Source: JAJEDW01 sp963555775 (lineage in GTDB: Bacteria; Acidobacteriota; Terriglobia; 20CM-2-55-15). Taken from it: a stretch of DNA of 64,000 bases. The translations under genes and the position numbers were made by a program. The stretch spans positions 1,054,001-1,118,000 of the forward strand of contig CAUVWY020000009.1 of assembly GCA_963555775.3 (NCBI GenBank), in the 5' to 3' direction. Each line of letters starts with the position of its first letter. Within the stretch, counting starts at the first letter, position 1. The notes beneath the pieces are model-generated. The model was not told the DNA's origin, did no database searches, and worked only from the letters and a program-made list of their open reading frames with translations. Below, one piece after another: positions 17,033-25,099 of this stretch.

Positions 17033-18974
17033 CTGAAGTTCCCCCGGCATTTTGGTCGAAAACGCACCCTAACGTCTTGAATTAGGGAGCATTATGCCTC
17101 GGCAGAAAAGCGCCAGATGTTCCCATGTATGAGAATCTTTTTGCTCATTGTGGTGTTGCATTAATCAGCTATTTCACGTACATTATGTTCCCATGTACGT
17201 TGAAACTGTTCCCAACCGCAACTCGCCACCCGCCGTCCTGCTGCGGGAAGGCTGGCGCGAAGGCCATCGCGTCCACAAACGCACCATCGCCAATCTCTCC
17301 CATTGGCCCGCGCCGAAAGTCGCCCGCCTCCGCCAACTGCTCAAGGACCAACCCCTGGTCCACCCCGAGGAGGCCTTCACCATCGACCGTACGCTGCCGC
17401 ACGGCCATGTCGCACTGATCCTGCACCTGCTGCGCCGTCTCGACCTGCCGGCCGTGCTCGACCGCAAACGGTCCCGGCCGCGCGACCTGGTGCTGGCGAT
17501 GCTGGTCCAGCGCCTCCTGGCGCCCACGTCCAAGCTCGCCGCCACGCGGCTGTGGCACACCACCACGCTGGCTCAGGAATTGGCGCTCGACAACGCCGAT
17601 GAGGACGATCTCTACGACGCCATGGACTGGGTGCTGGAGCGTCAGGAGCGGATTGAACGGCGGCTGGCCGCGCGGCATCTGACCGACAGCGGGCACGTGC
17701 TCTATGACGTCAGCAGCAGCTATTACGAAGGGCGCGCCTGTGCCCTGGCCCAGTTCGGTTACAGCCGCGACGGCAAGCGGGGACGGCCCATCGTGGTCTA
17801 TGGGTTGATGACCGATGCGGCGGGGCGGCCGGTGGCCATACAGGCCTATGAGGGCAACACGGCCGATCCGAACACGGTTCCGGACCAGGTGGCGAAACTG
17901 CGCGATCGCTTCGGTCTCGAACGGGTGGTGCTGGTGGGCGATCGCGGCATGCTGACGCAGACGCAGATCGACCATCTCAAACAGCACCCGGGGTTAGGCT
18001 GGATTTCGGCGTTGCGGCATACCGACATTCGCCGGTTGTTCGAGCAGGGCGCGGTGCAAACGTCGTTGTTCGATGCGCGGAACCTGGCCGAAATCACCGT
18101 CGCGGCGTACCCGGACGAGCGGCTCGTGGTCTGCCACAACCCGGTACTGGCCGAGCGCCGCCGGCGCAAACGCGACGCGCTGCTCACGGCCACCGAAGAG
18201 GCGTTCGGCAAGATCCAGCGCCAGGTGGCGCGGCGGACCCGGACGCCGCTGACCGCGACCGCCATTGCCGAGAAAGTCGGGCGCGCGCAGAACCGCTTCA
18301 AGATGGCCAAGCACTTCGAAACCGTCATTGAAGACCACCGCTTCACCTACCAGCGCAAGACCGCCGCCATTGAACGCGAAGCGGCCCTGGACGGGTACTA
18401 CGTCGTCCGCACCAGCGAACCGGCCACGCGACTGGACGCCGCCGCAGTGGTCCGCGGCTACAAGAACCTCGCCCGCGTCGAACGCGCCTTTCGGTCCCTG
18501 AAGACCGTGGACTTGCGGATACGGCCCATATACCATCGCACCGAGTCGCGTGTGCGCGCCCATATCTTCCTGTGCATGCTCGCCTACTACGTCGAATGGC
18601 ACCTGCGCCAGGCGCTCGCGCCGTTGCTGTTCCACGACGAAGAACTCGACCTGCAACGCGCCACGCGCGATCCCGTCTTGCCCGCCCAGGCGTCCGACAC
18701 GGCGAAGGCCAAGAAGAACCGCCGCCGGACCGATGACGGTTTGCCCTTGCACAGCATGTCCACCCTGCTCGCCGAGTTGGCGACCCAATGCCGGTGCGCC
18801 TGCCGACTCCAAACCGATCCCGACGGCCCGCCTCTCGAACGCCTCACCGAACCCACCCCTCTGCAACGGCGCGCTGCCGAACTGATCAAGACGTTCCCAG
18901 TAGCCGACATTTCCATATCCTGATTTGTTCTTATTTCTCAGCTAGATACGTCCATACTGGCGGGGGAACTTCAG
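17033..18974 (+). mobile_element. Complete IS1634-type insertion sequence inside MITE C copy 1
   Basis: 1942 bp. The ends are inverted repeats with identical first 14 bases CTGAAGTTCCCCCG at 17033 and in reverse complement at 18974. A 6-bp target duplication CCTAAT flanks it (17027-17032, 18975-18980). It carries one transposase gene. Confidence 0.85.
17193..18923 (+). CDS. IS1634 family (IS4-superfamily) transposase
   Basis: 576-residue DDE transposase. N-terminal MYVETVPNRNSPPAVLLREG is the family hallmark, which fixes the ATG at 17193. The catalytic Asp residues lie in LYDVSSSYYEG (about 165) and VLVGDRGMLT (about 245), and the Glu in ERAFRSLKT (about 435). The frame is intact and of normal family length, so the element may be active. 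An antisense frame at 17169-17987 is a high-GC shadow. Confidence 0.9.
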   Translation: MYVETVPNRNSPPAVLLREGWREGHRVHKRTIANLSHWPAPKVARLRQLLKDQPLVHPEEAFTIDRTLPHGHVALILHLLRRLDLPAVLDRKRSRPRDLVLAMLVQRLLAPTSKLAATRLWHTTTLAQELALDNADEDDLYDAMDWVLERQERIERRLAARHLTDSGHVLYDVSSSYYEGRACALAQFGYSRDGKRGRPIVVYGLMTDAAGRPVAIQAYEGNTADPNTVPDQVAKLRDRFGLERVVLVGDRGMLTQTQIDHLKQHPGLGWISALRHTDIRRLFEQGAVQTSLFDARNLAEITVAAYPDERLVVCHNPVLAERRRRKRDALLTATEEAFGKIQRQVARRTRTPLTATAIAEKVGRAQNRFKMAKHFETVIEDHRFTYQRKTAAIEREAALDGYYVVRTSEPATRLDAAAVVRGYKNLARVERAFRSLKTVDLRIRPIYHRTESRVRAHIFLCMLAYYVEWHLRQALAPLLFHDEELDLQRATRDPVLPAQASDTAKAKKNRRRTDDGLPLHSMSTLLAELATQCRCACRLQTDPDGPPLERLTEPTPLQRRAAELIKTFPVADISIS

Positions 18975-19173
18975 CCTAATGAAAGATACAAGGGGCGGTA
19001 GTCGTGCGGTCATTGTGCAGTCATAGACTGCACCTACAGTGGGAATGGGAATGGGAGTGGGCGGATTTTCGGCCAACGGACGATGATGACGATCTTCAAC
19101 CCCCGCGTGTTCAAAAAACTTCATTTTTAGGTGATCGTTCACAACCTCGGGGAATTCCAGCTAGAATCCGTGG

Positions 19174-19746
19174 ATGCCCAAGCCCCTCATACTGGCATCC
19201 CGGTCTCCACGAAGGCGGGAGTTGCTGGGGATTTTGGGGATCCCGTTCAAAGTGATCCCTTCGGGCGCCGATGAGATTCCCGAACCCCGGGAGTCCCCCG
19301 CCGATTTCGTCGCCCGGGTCGCCGAGGACAAGGTCGCCGAGGTTGCGGCGCGCGTTTCGGGCGCCATTATTCTGGCGGCCGACACCATCGTCTCGATCGA
19401 TGGAGAGATTCTGGGAAAGCCCACTGACCGCGACGACGCGATTCGAATGCTTGAACGCCTCTCAGGGCGCGAGCACGTCGTTTACACGGCGGTTTCGGTG
19501 ACGGATTCTGCCAGTGGCGCACATGATGCGGGCCTCGACGAGACAAGGGTATCGTTCAGTCCGATCGACCGCCCGACGATCGAGGATTACATCCGGAGAG
19601 AATCGGTGATGGACAAGGCCGGCGCCTATGCGATTCAGGGATTCGCATCGACGTTCATACCCCGGATCGAGGGGGACTACAGCAACGTGATGGGGCTGCC
19701 TTTGCATCTGACCTACGACCTCCTCTGCCGGCACGGTTTGAAATGA
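19174..19746 (+). CDS. maf: Maf family nucleoside triphosphate pyrophosphatase
   Basis: 190 residues. Hydrolyses non-canonical or pyrimidine NTPs (dTTP/UTP, m5UTP) to the monophosphate and is linked to septum arrest. Family motifs: LASRSPRRRELLGILG at residues 6-21, AADTIVSIDG near 69 and YAIQGFAS near 150. It overlaps selB by 4 bp (ATGA). Its promoter region is the 30 bp after the MITE, so the MITE may influence its expression. Confidence 0.92.
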   Translation: MPKPLILASRSPRRRELLGILGIPFKVIPSGADEIPEPRESPADFVARVAEDKVAEVAARVSGAIILAADTIVSIDGEILGKPTDRDDAIRMLERLSGREHVVYTAVSVTDSASGAHDAGLDETRVSFSPIDRPTIEDYIRRESVMDKAGAYAIQGFASTFIPRIEGDYSNVMGLPLHLTYDLLCRHGLK

Positions 19747-21647
19747 GATATGTCATCGCCGGGACGGCCGGCCACATCGATCACGGCAAGACCGCACTGG
19801 TACGGGCGCTCACCGGCGTCGATACCGATCGGTTCAAGGAAGAGAAGGAACGCGGGATCACCATCGACATCGGATTTGCCAACCTGAATCTGGACGACGG
19901 CACCCGTATCGGGTTCGTCGACGTGCCCGGACACGAACGTTTCATCAAGAACATGCTTGCCGGCATTGGCGGCATCGATCTCGTCGTGCTTGTCGTTGCC
20001 GCCGATGAATCCGTGATGCCCCAGACGCGGGAACATCTCGAAATATGTTCGCTACTCCACGTTGCACACGGATTCACCGTGATCACGAAGGTGGACTCGG
20101 TGGATTCCGAACTTGCCGATCTGGTTGAAATGGAGGTGAGGGACTACCTGAAGGGAACGTTCCTGGGCGAAGCCCCGATAGTCCGTTTCAGCGCGATGAG
20201 CGGGGAGGGTACGGACGCTGTCGTAGGCACACTCGGGGAGATGTCGTCGAGGGTTGCCGCGCGCGACTCATCCGACATCTTCAGGCTTCCGATCGATCGG
20301 TGCTTCACCATGAAGGGTTTTGGGACAGTGGTGACGGGAACTCTGGTGTCGGGATCGATCCGCAAGGAGGACCCCGCTGTGCTGCTTCCGTCGGGACAGG
20401 CAACGCGAATACGTGGAGTCCAGGTTCACGGGCGTTCCGAGAAGCAAGCCCAGGCAGGGCAGCGGACTGCGCTCAATCTTCAGGGGGTGGACGTCGGTGA
20501 CGTGGAGCGGGGGATGGTGCTGACGGTTCCTTCGATGCTCGAACCGACATCGGTGATCGATTGCCACCTCGAACTGCTGGCGTCGGCGCCCCGGCCCATC
20601 GCACGGCGAAAGCGGATCCGATTTCATGTCGGCACGGCAGAGATTCTGGGCTACGTCCGGTTGCTGGGCCAGGACCTGTTGGAGCCCGGAAGCTCTTCGT
20701 TCGCGCAGATTCGTCTCGAAACCCCGACCGTCGCGGTTCCGGGCGATCGGTTCATCGTTCGGCAGTACTCTCCAATGATCACGATTGCCGGCGGCGAGGT
20801 GCTCCAAGTGCGTGCGGCGAAACACCGCCTGAAGGACGAACGTGTGGTCCGGCGATTGGAACTCCTGCGTGTGTGTACGCTTCCCGAGCGGCTGATGTCG
20901 ATGGTCGACGATCGTGGACTGGGCCGGATCGGTCTGCGGGAACTCGTGTCGCTGGCCGGGCGGGCCCCCGAAGCGGTGCGGAAGAATCTTGAAGAACTGC
21001 GGGACGGCGGCCGGATCCGTTTTCTGTCGGAGAACCCGCTGACCGTGATGTCCGAAGACGCCTATCGATCCGCATGCTCTCGCGTCCTTTCCGTTGTCGA
21101 TGCGTTTCACAGGAAAAATCCGCTGGCCGGAGGAATCTCGCGCGAGGCGCTTCATGCGAGCGCCGTAACCAAGGCGCCTCCGCTCGTGTTCCAGTCAATT
21201 CTGGACGGACTGATCCGGTCGAAGAAGCTCGAAACCTCCAATGAGATCGTCCATGTCCACGGGCGGCGCGCGACCTTGAGTTCCGGGGAGGAAAAGGTAA
21301 GCGAAATTCTTCGGGAAGGTTTCAGGAAGTATGGTCTTGAAGTGCCGCCGGCCGACGAAGTTGTGCGGAAGCTTCAGTTGGATCCCGGATCGGTCCGCAG
21401 CGTTCTGCAGTTCATGATCCGCGACGGGTCGCTCAGGAAGATCAACGAAAAGTTGGTTGTTGAGCGGAGTGTAATGGATGGCGTGATCGATCGTCTGAGG
21501 GAACTCAAGAACACGAACCCGAACCTTGGCGTGGGAGAATTCAAGGAACTGACCGGCGTGACGCGGAAGTACGCGATTCCGATGCTCGAGTACTTCGACA
21601 GGATTCGCGTTACCCGAAGAAACGGGAACAGCCGGCTTATCCTGTGA
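19743..21647 (+). CDS. selB: Selenocysteine-specific translation elongation factor SelB
   Basis: 634 residues. A GTPase that delivers Sec-tRNA(Sec) to UGA codons followed by a SECIS element. G1 AGHIDHGKT (about 9-17), ERGITID (G2), DVPGHERF (G3) and TKVDS (G4) are all present, then translation domains II-III and C-terminal winged-helix domains (about 380-634) that bind SECIS RNA. selA, selD and tRNA(Sec) were not recognised in the window; a partial search of 21648-21850 for tRNA(Sec) found no cloverleaf. Overlaps maf by 4 bp. Confidence 0.93.
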   Translation: MRYVIAGTAGHIDHGKTALVRALTGVDTDRFKEEKERGITIDIGFANLNLDDGTRIGFVDVPGHERFIKNMLAGIGGIDLVVLVVAADESVMPQTREHLEICSLLHVAHGFTVITKVDSVDSELADLVEMEVRDYLKGTFLGEAPIVRFSAMSGEGTDAVVGTLGEMSSRVAARDSSDIFRLPIDRCFTMKGFGTVVTGTLVSGSIRKEDPAVLLPSGQATRIRGVQVHGRSEKQAQAGQRTALNLQGVDVGDVERGMVLTVPSMLEPTSVIDCHLELLASAPRPIARRKRIRFHVGTAEILGYVRLLGQDLLEPGSSSFAQIRLETPTVAVPGDRFIVRQYSPMITIAGGEVLQVRAAKHRLKDERVVRRLELLRVCTLPERLMSMVDDRGLGRIGLRELVSLAGRAPEAVRKNLEELRDGGRIRFLSENPLTVMSEDAYRSACSRVLSVVDAFHRKNPLAGGISREALHASAVTKAPPLVFQSILDGLIRSKKLETSNEIVHVHGRRATLSSGEEKVSEILREGFRKYGLEVPPADEVVRKLQLDPGSVRSVLQFMIRDGSLRKINEKLVVERSVMDGVIDRLRELKNTNPNLGVGEFKELTGVTRKYAIPMLEYFDRIRVTRRNGNSRLIL

Positions 21648-21834
21648 GGTGCACGCACTCGGTCGCACAGACCCCCCATCCGGAGCCATTTGGCGGCAAT
21701 TTCAGGTCGAAGTCCGGGAAACAGCGGATGCTCGAACTATTGGATTGAAGGCGGTGTTCCGGTTTTGGAATCCAATCGGGCGAAGGCAAGGGAAAGGCGA
21801 GGTGCGGAGCCGCTTCTTACGGTTCCGGCGACGA

Positions 21835-21858
21835 AAAGAAACAGAGCCCGATCAGGCT
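21835..21858 (-). terminator. Candidate terminator overlapping the tatA stop
   Basis: On the minus strand AGCC-TGATCG-GGCT forms a short stem containing the tatA TGA and is followed by CTGTTTCTTTT. The stem is only 4-5 bp, so it is weak. Confidence 0.35.
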
Positions 21859-22019
21859 TCTTTGGATTTTGCGTCTTCGCTGTCGTCGCTCTTGACCGAT
21901 TTCTTGAAGTTCTTGATGCCTTCGCCGATGCCACCCATCATTTCGGGTATGCGCTTGGCACCGAAGATGAAGACGACGAGGGCAAAGATCAGCATTAACT
22001 CCCACATTCCAAGTCTCAT
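21852..22019 (-). CDS. tatA: Sec-independent protein translocase TatA/E
   Basis: 55 residues. The pore-forming Tat component that exports folded proteins with twin-arginine signals. A single N-terminal helix with FIFGAKRIPEMMGGIGEGI, the conserved FG hinge and amphipathic helix, is followed by an acidic tail. GGAGG at 22026-22030 lies 6 nt before the ATG at 22017-22019, which decides against the longer frame beginning at 22037. Tat-like substrates in this window include the Rieske, DUF1552 and metallo-hydrolase-like proteins. Confidence 0.93.
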   Translation of the reverse strand: MRLGMWELMLIFALVVFIFGAKRIPEMMGGIGEGIKNFKKSVKSDDSEDAKSKEA

Positions 22020-22114
22020 TGGGTGCCTCCATGCCATCCTTCAGATGTTGCCGAGCGTTCCGGGCGAGGTGAAGAAATGGGTTTGGTCTTACCGCAAGTA
22101 TATCGGAAAAGACT

Positions 22115-22564
22115 TCAGTTGGTCCACGTGTAATCCCACAGGTACCGGCGGCGTTCGCTCGTCGAGTCTTCTCCAATGACAATACGATAGCGCCCTTCAT
22201 GCTCGGTCGCGACCAGTGCGAAGATCTGTCCGTCCGTCTCTCGAAAGACCAGGTAGTGGTAGCTGCGGCTCCGCCCTTCCCGACTCCGCTGATCCAGAAT
22301 CCGCCCCCGCTCGAAGCCGGCCGCGAGCAACTGTTCGATTTCCTCGGGGGTGGCTTCTCTCAGGTCGTCCGCATCCCGCCCCACGCTCATCAGCACCGCA
22401 TTTGCAACCGCGTCGGCATCTTCCGACTCCATGGCGGACATGAACGCTTCTGCCGCATTGAGCGGCGGGGTGTACACATAGAAGTAGTAATAGCCCAGAG
22501 CCGTCGAACCTGCGATCAGAACTCCGATGAAGCAGAGGACGGGGAGGCGGAGCGGCAACGTCAT
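22115..22564 (-). CDS. Unknown membrane-anchored protein
   Basis: 149 residues, family not recognised. One N-terminal helix (about 8-28) anchors a small soluble domain that begins LNAAEAFMSAMESEDADAV, a pattern seen at the start of NTF2-like/DUF4878 folds, and ends with beta-type sequence (YHYLVFRETDGQIFALV). It overlaps the RqcH gene by 4 bp and precedes tatA by 95 bp, so it is probably co-transcribed with both. Any link to ribosome rescue or export is only positional. Confidence 0.7.
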   Translation of the reverse strand: MTLPLRLPVLCFIGVLIAGSTALGYYYFYVYTPPLNAAEAFMSAMESEDADAVANAVLMSVGRDADDLREATPEEIEQLLAAGFERGRILDQRSREGRSRSYHYLVFRETDGQIFALVATEHEGRYRIVIGEDSTSERRRYLWDYTWTN

Positions 22565-24402
22565 GACTCGTCCCCGGTCCAGTTGCGCGGTTCCACCGCG
22601 ATGCTCTTGAATTCCTGCAGCACGACGAGTCCGGGCTTGGCCCGCCGCGGTTTCTTGACGAACTTCCTGCGGGTGTAGTGCACATTGACCTTGTGGGAGT
22701 TGCGCGCCTGGGAGTGGTAGGCGGCCAGTTGCGCCGCGCGTTCCAGCAGGGATTCATCGATGTCGGTCTGCTTGGACGGATTGCGCACGATTACGTGAGA
22801 TCCGGAGTAGTCGGCGACATGGAGCCAGAAATCGTCGGCGGAAGCGACTCGGAAAGTGATCTCGTCGTTATCGATGCTGCTGCGTCCGATGAGGATTTCG
22901 TGGCCGTCGAGCGTGATCCGCCGCCGTGGGTGGGCCGCTTTCGCCGCCGATGCGTTTCCGGTGCGACGGCTTCCGTTGCCCCTGCTCTTCGATGATTGTA
23001 CGCTGCCTCTAACCGTCTGCCAGGCATTCCAGTTTGTCGCCGAACGGATTTGTGCCTCCTCCAACGCCAGCCCGGTTTCGGCCTTCTCCAACTCCAGAAG
23101 CTGGCCTTCAAGCATCTTGATGCCGCGATCGGCTTTTCGACGCTTCTTGAACATGAGGTCGGCGTTTTCGCGGATGGTCCTTGATGGATCGAGTTCCACG
23201 GTGCGCGGCGTGGGGACGCCATCGGAATAGTCGGTTACGTCAACGCGTTCCGTGCGATGGTCCATTTCCACGCCGCTGGAAACCAGAACCTGCGCGGTTT
23301 CCCTGAAGCCTGCCGTATCCTCGAACCGTTGGCGTCGGTCGAGCAGCCGTTTTCGCTGCCCGGCGAGCCGGCGCTTCCGGTTGCGCAGCTTGCGAAGCTG
23401 CGGCGTTTTCATTCGCTCCAGGAGCGTTCGGTCCTCGACCGCGTCGCACAGGAATCGGGTTGCCTCGAGCATTCCCGGGAAAGTGTCCACGCTGTGAGAG
23501 TTATCCAGGGATTCCAACTCGATCGGGCTCAGGATCGACCGGTACAAGCTGTCCATGTCGCCGCGTTCGAGCAATACGCTGACGGGTCGTTCCGAATAGA
23601 GCCACGCGGTCGTGGCCGGGGCCGCCACCATCGTCATCAGCGATTTCAACACCTCGGGCAGGGGCCGTCCGGAAGCGGTCTGACGATGGACCAACTCGTT
23701 CGAGAATATCGGCCCAACTCCTGCCAGGTTGCGGACCGGCCAGTTTCGCTTGTCTTTCAGGAACTCTTCTTCGTTGAACCACCCGGAGTCGCCGATGTCT
23801 TCGGGAACGTGGACGTCCGTGTCGTTCCGGGCGCCGGGGGTGTCCGCTGTCTCCGGCGTTTCGCCCGTCTCCTCTGTCGCCAACGTTTGGCCGAACCCGA
23901 TTGCGGCGGCCAGATCGGTCTTGCGGGTCGCGGGATAGCGGTATTCTTCGTACTCCGCCAGTCCGCGTTGAGCCGACAGCGGCGAGAAGCTTGACAGGAT
24001 GCGCCGTTCCCGGTCGAGCAGAAGCAGGTTTGGCGCATTCGGAAACAACTCGGCGACCAGAACGATGGTTTCCAGTTCGCGCGCCGGAAGTACCGTCTTG
24101 AACTCCAGGTCCACGATCCGCTCGGATAGCGGCTTGCGAATTGCCGACAATCTGGCCGAGACCAGATGTTTGCGCAGAACCATCGTAAAATCTCCCGTCG
24201 GGTGGTCGACGGGAGGCCTTGCGGCCGAAACGTAGACAGCCGGGTTCCGGGGTGTGAGGGAGATTTTCAGCCCGGGCATACTGACGCTGCGGGTTTGCAG
24301 CAGGAAGCCGTTTGCGTGATGCTGCACCACACGCCGGACTACCATGCCCCGGGTCTCTCTGACGAGATCCTGAACCAGAGAAATGAGCGCAAAGTTCTCC
24401 AC
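22561..24402 (-). CDS. rqcH: NFACT/RqcH-type ribosome quality-control protein
   Basis: 613 residues. Bacterial Rqc2 homologues bind split 50S subunits with stalled peptidyl-tRNA and add alanine tails. NFACT-N at about 1-280, coiled coil about 330-450, NFACT-R near the C-terminus with DFWLHVADYSGSHVIVRN near 525 and VNVHYTRRKFVKKP near 575. Length and domain order are normal. FbpA-type fibronectin-binding names refer to the same family. A short disordered Gly/Asp/Thr-rich insert lies near residues 175-195. Confidence 0.9.
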   Translation of the reverse strand: MENFALISLVQDLVRETRGMVVRRVVQHHANGFLLQTRSVSMPGLKISLTPRNPAVYVSAARPPVDHPTGDFTMVLRKHLVSARLSAIRKPLSERIVDLEFKTVLPARELETIVLVAELFPNAPNLLLLDRERRILSSFSPLSAQRGLAEYEEYRYPATRKTDLAAAIGFGQTLATEETGETPETADTPGARNDTDVHVPEDIGDSGWFNEEEFLKDKRNWPVRNLAGVGPIFSNELVHRQTASGRPLPEVLKSLMTMVAAPATTAWLYSERPVSVLLERGDMDSLYRSILSPIELESLDNSHSVDTFPGMLEATRFLCDAVEDRTLLERMKTPQLRKLRNRKRRLAGQRKRLLDRRQRFEDTAGFRETAQVLVSSGVEMDHRTERVDVTDYSDGVPTPRTVELDPSRTIRENADLMFKKRRKADRGIKMLEGQLLELEKAETGLALEEAQIRSATNWNAWQTVRGSVQSSKSRGNGSRRTGNASAAKAAHPRRRITLDGHEILIGRSSIDNDEITFRVASADDFWLHVADYSGSHVIVRNPSKQTDIDESLLERAAQLAAYHSQARNSHKVNVHYTRRKFVKKPRRAKPGLVVLQEFKSIAVEPRNWTGDES

Positions 24403-24415
24403 AGCTTGTAGTGTA

Positions 24416-24482
24416 GCTGAAATTACCGGACGCGACCCTGAAGGGTCCTGCCACGGACTGCTGGCTGAAATTACCGGACGCG
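24416..24482. repeat. 19-bp direct repeats enclosing a family B arm
   Basis: GCTGAAATTACCGGACGCG occurs at 24416-24434 and again at 24464-24482 (48-bp period). Between them, 24431-24463 is an inverted family B arm (GACCCTGAAGGGTCCTGCCA). It fills the gap between rqcH and the RDD gene. Confidence 0.6.
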
Positions 24483-24507
24483 GCCCCGGGAGTGTCCCGG
24501 CGATCCC

Positions 24508-25014
24508 CTACGATCGCTTGACGAATGTGTCGGAGACCTTGTCCGCCCAGGTGAGGTGTTCGGGATCGATGTAGGCCCAGAGAAATCCGAGCATGAACGG
24601 GACGGCGGAGATCAGGTAGCCGAAGGTGCGCAGCAGGGCTTCGGGAGGGGACAGCGGTCGGCCCTTCCGGTTGACCAGGGTCAGTCCATGAAGACGCTTT
24701 CCCGTGGTCTGGCTTGTGCTCATCGCGAAAAGGGCCAGATACACAACCAACAGGATCAGAAAAGCGACGGCGTAGATGCCGATGACGGTGCGGTTGATTT
24801 CGATCGGGCCTGCCATTTCAGACATCGTGGCGGAAACGAAGAGCACGTAGGGAACGAAAACGATCCCCAAGTCGGTCAGCATGGCGTATGTCCGGGCCAT
24901 CAGGAGTCGGCCCTGGTAGTCGGGGAAGGTGAATTCGGCAGCGAAATCGTCGTTATCGAAGTCCAACCCGGGCTGGTTCAGAAGATTGATGATTGTGCGC
25001 CGGGCCTTTCGCAT
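24508..25014 (-). CDS. RDD family membrane protein
   Basis: 168 residues from the ATG at 25012-25014. Three hydrophobic helices (about 40-60, 75-98, 125-145) and the family-type pattern TTGKRLHGLTLVNRKGRPLS after helix 2, followed by EALLRTF. RDD proteins are small inner-membrane proteins of poorly known role; some are Na+/H+ antiporters. A longer frame reaches 25161 but would overlap the divergent lptD start. Confidence 0.8.
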   Translation of the reverse strand: MRKARRTIINLLNQPGLDFDNDDFAAEFTFPDYQGRLLMARTYAMLTDLGIVFVPYVLFVSATMSEMAGPIEINRTVIGIYAVAFLILLVVYLALFAMSTSQTTGKRLHGLTLVNRKGRPLSPPEALLRTFGYLISAVPFMLGFLWAYIDPEHLTWADKVSDTFVKRS

Positions 25015-25099
25015 CGCGCAAATTCTACCACGTTCCTTGCGAGGACCCCGGCGTTTGTGATTTAGTGAAAAACAGCCCTGAGGAACTGCCAAACGACTG

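Larger units (their letters stand above)
16975..19143. mobile_element. MITE-like element (repeat family C, copy 1), split by an IS
   Basis: Terminal inverted repeats: left TGTTGGCGATCGCC, right (reverse complement) TGTGAACGATCACC. The element is flanked by a perfect 8-bp direct repeat ACCTCGGG (16967-16974 and 19144-19151). Without the inner IS it is about 221 bp, with no coding capacity. The full copy at 50449-50720 shares the same ends and the stretch around GGACGATGATGACGATCTTC. It ends 30 bp before the maf start. Confidence 0.75.

Noticed and set aside
17169..17987. 272-codon minus-strand frame in the IS1634 transposase
   Set aside because: Antisense shadow; the plus frame carries the complete transposase and lies between matching IS ends.
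21648..21850. Possible tRNA(Sec) downstream of selB (ATTTCAGG could resemble an anticodon loop)
   Set aside because: No matching acceptor or long variable stem could be paired around it, and there is no GGTTCGA T-loop.
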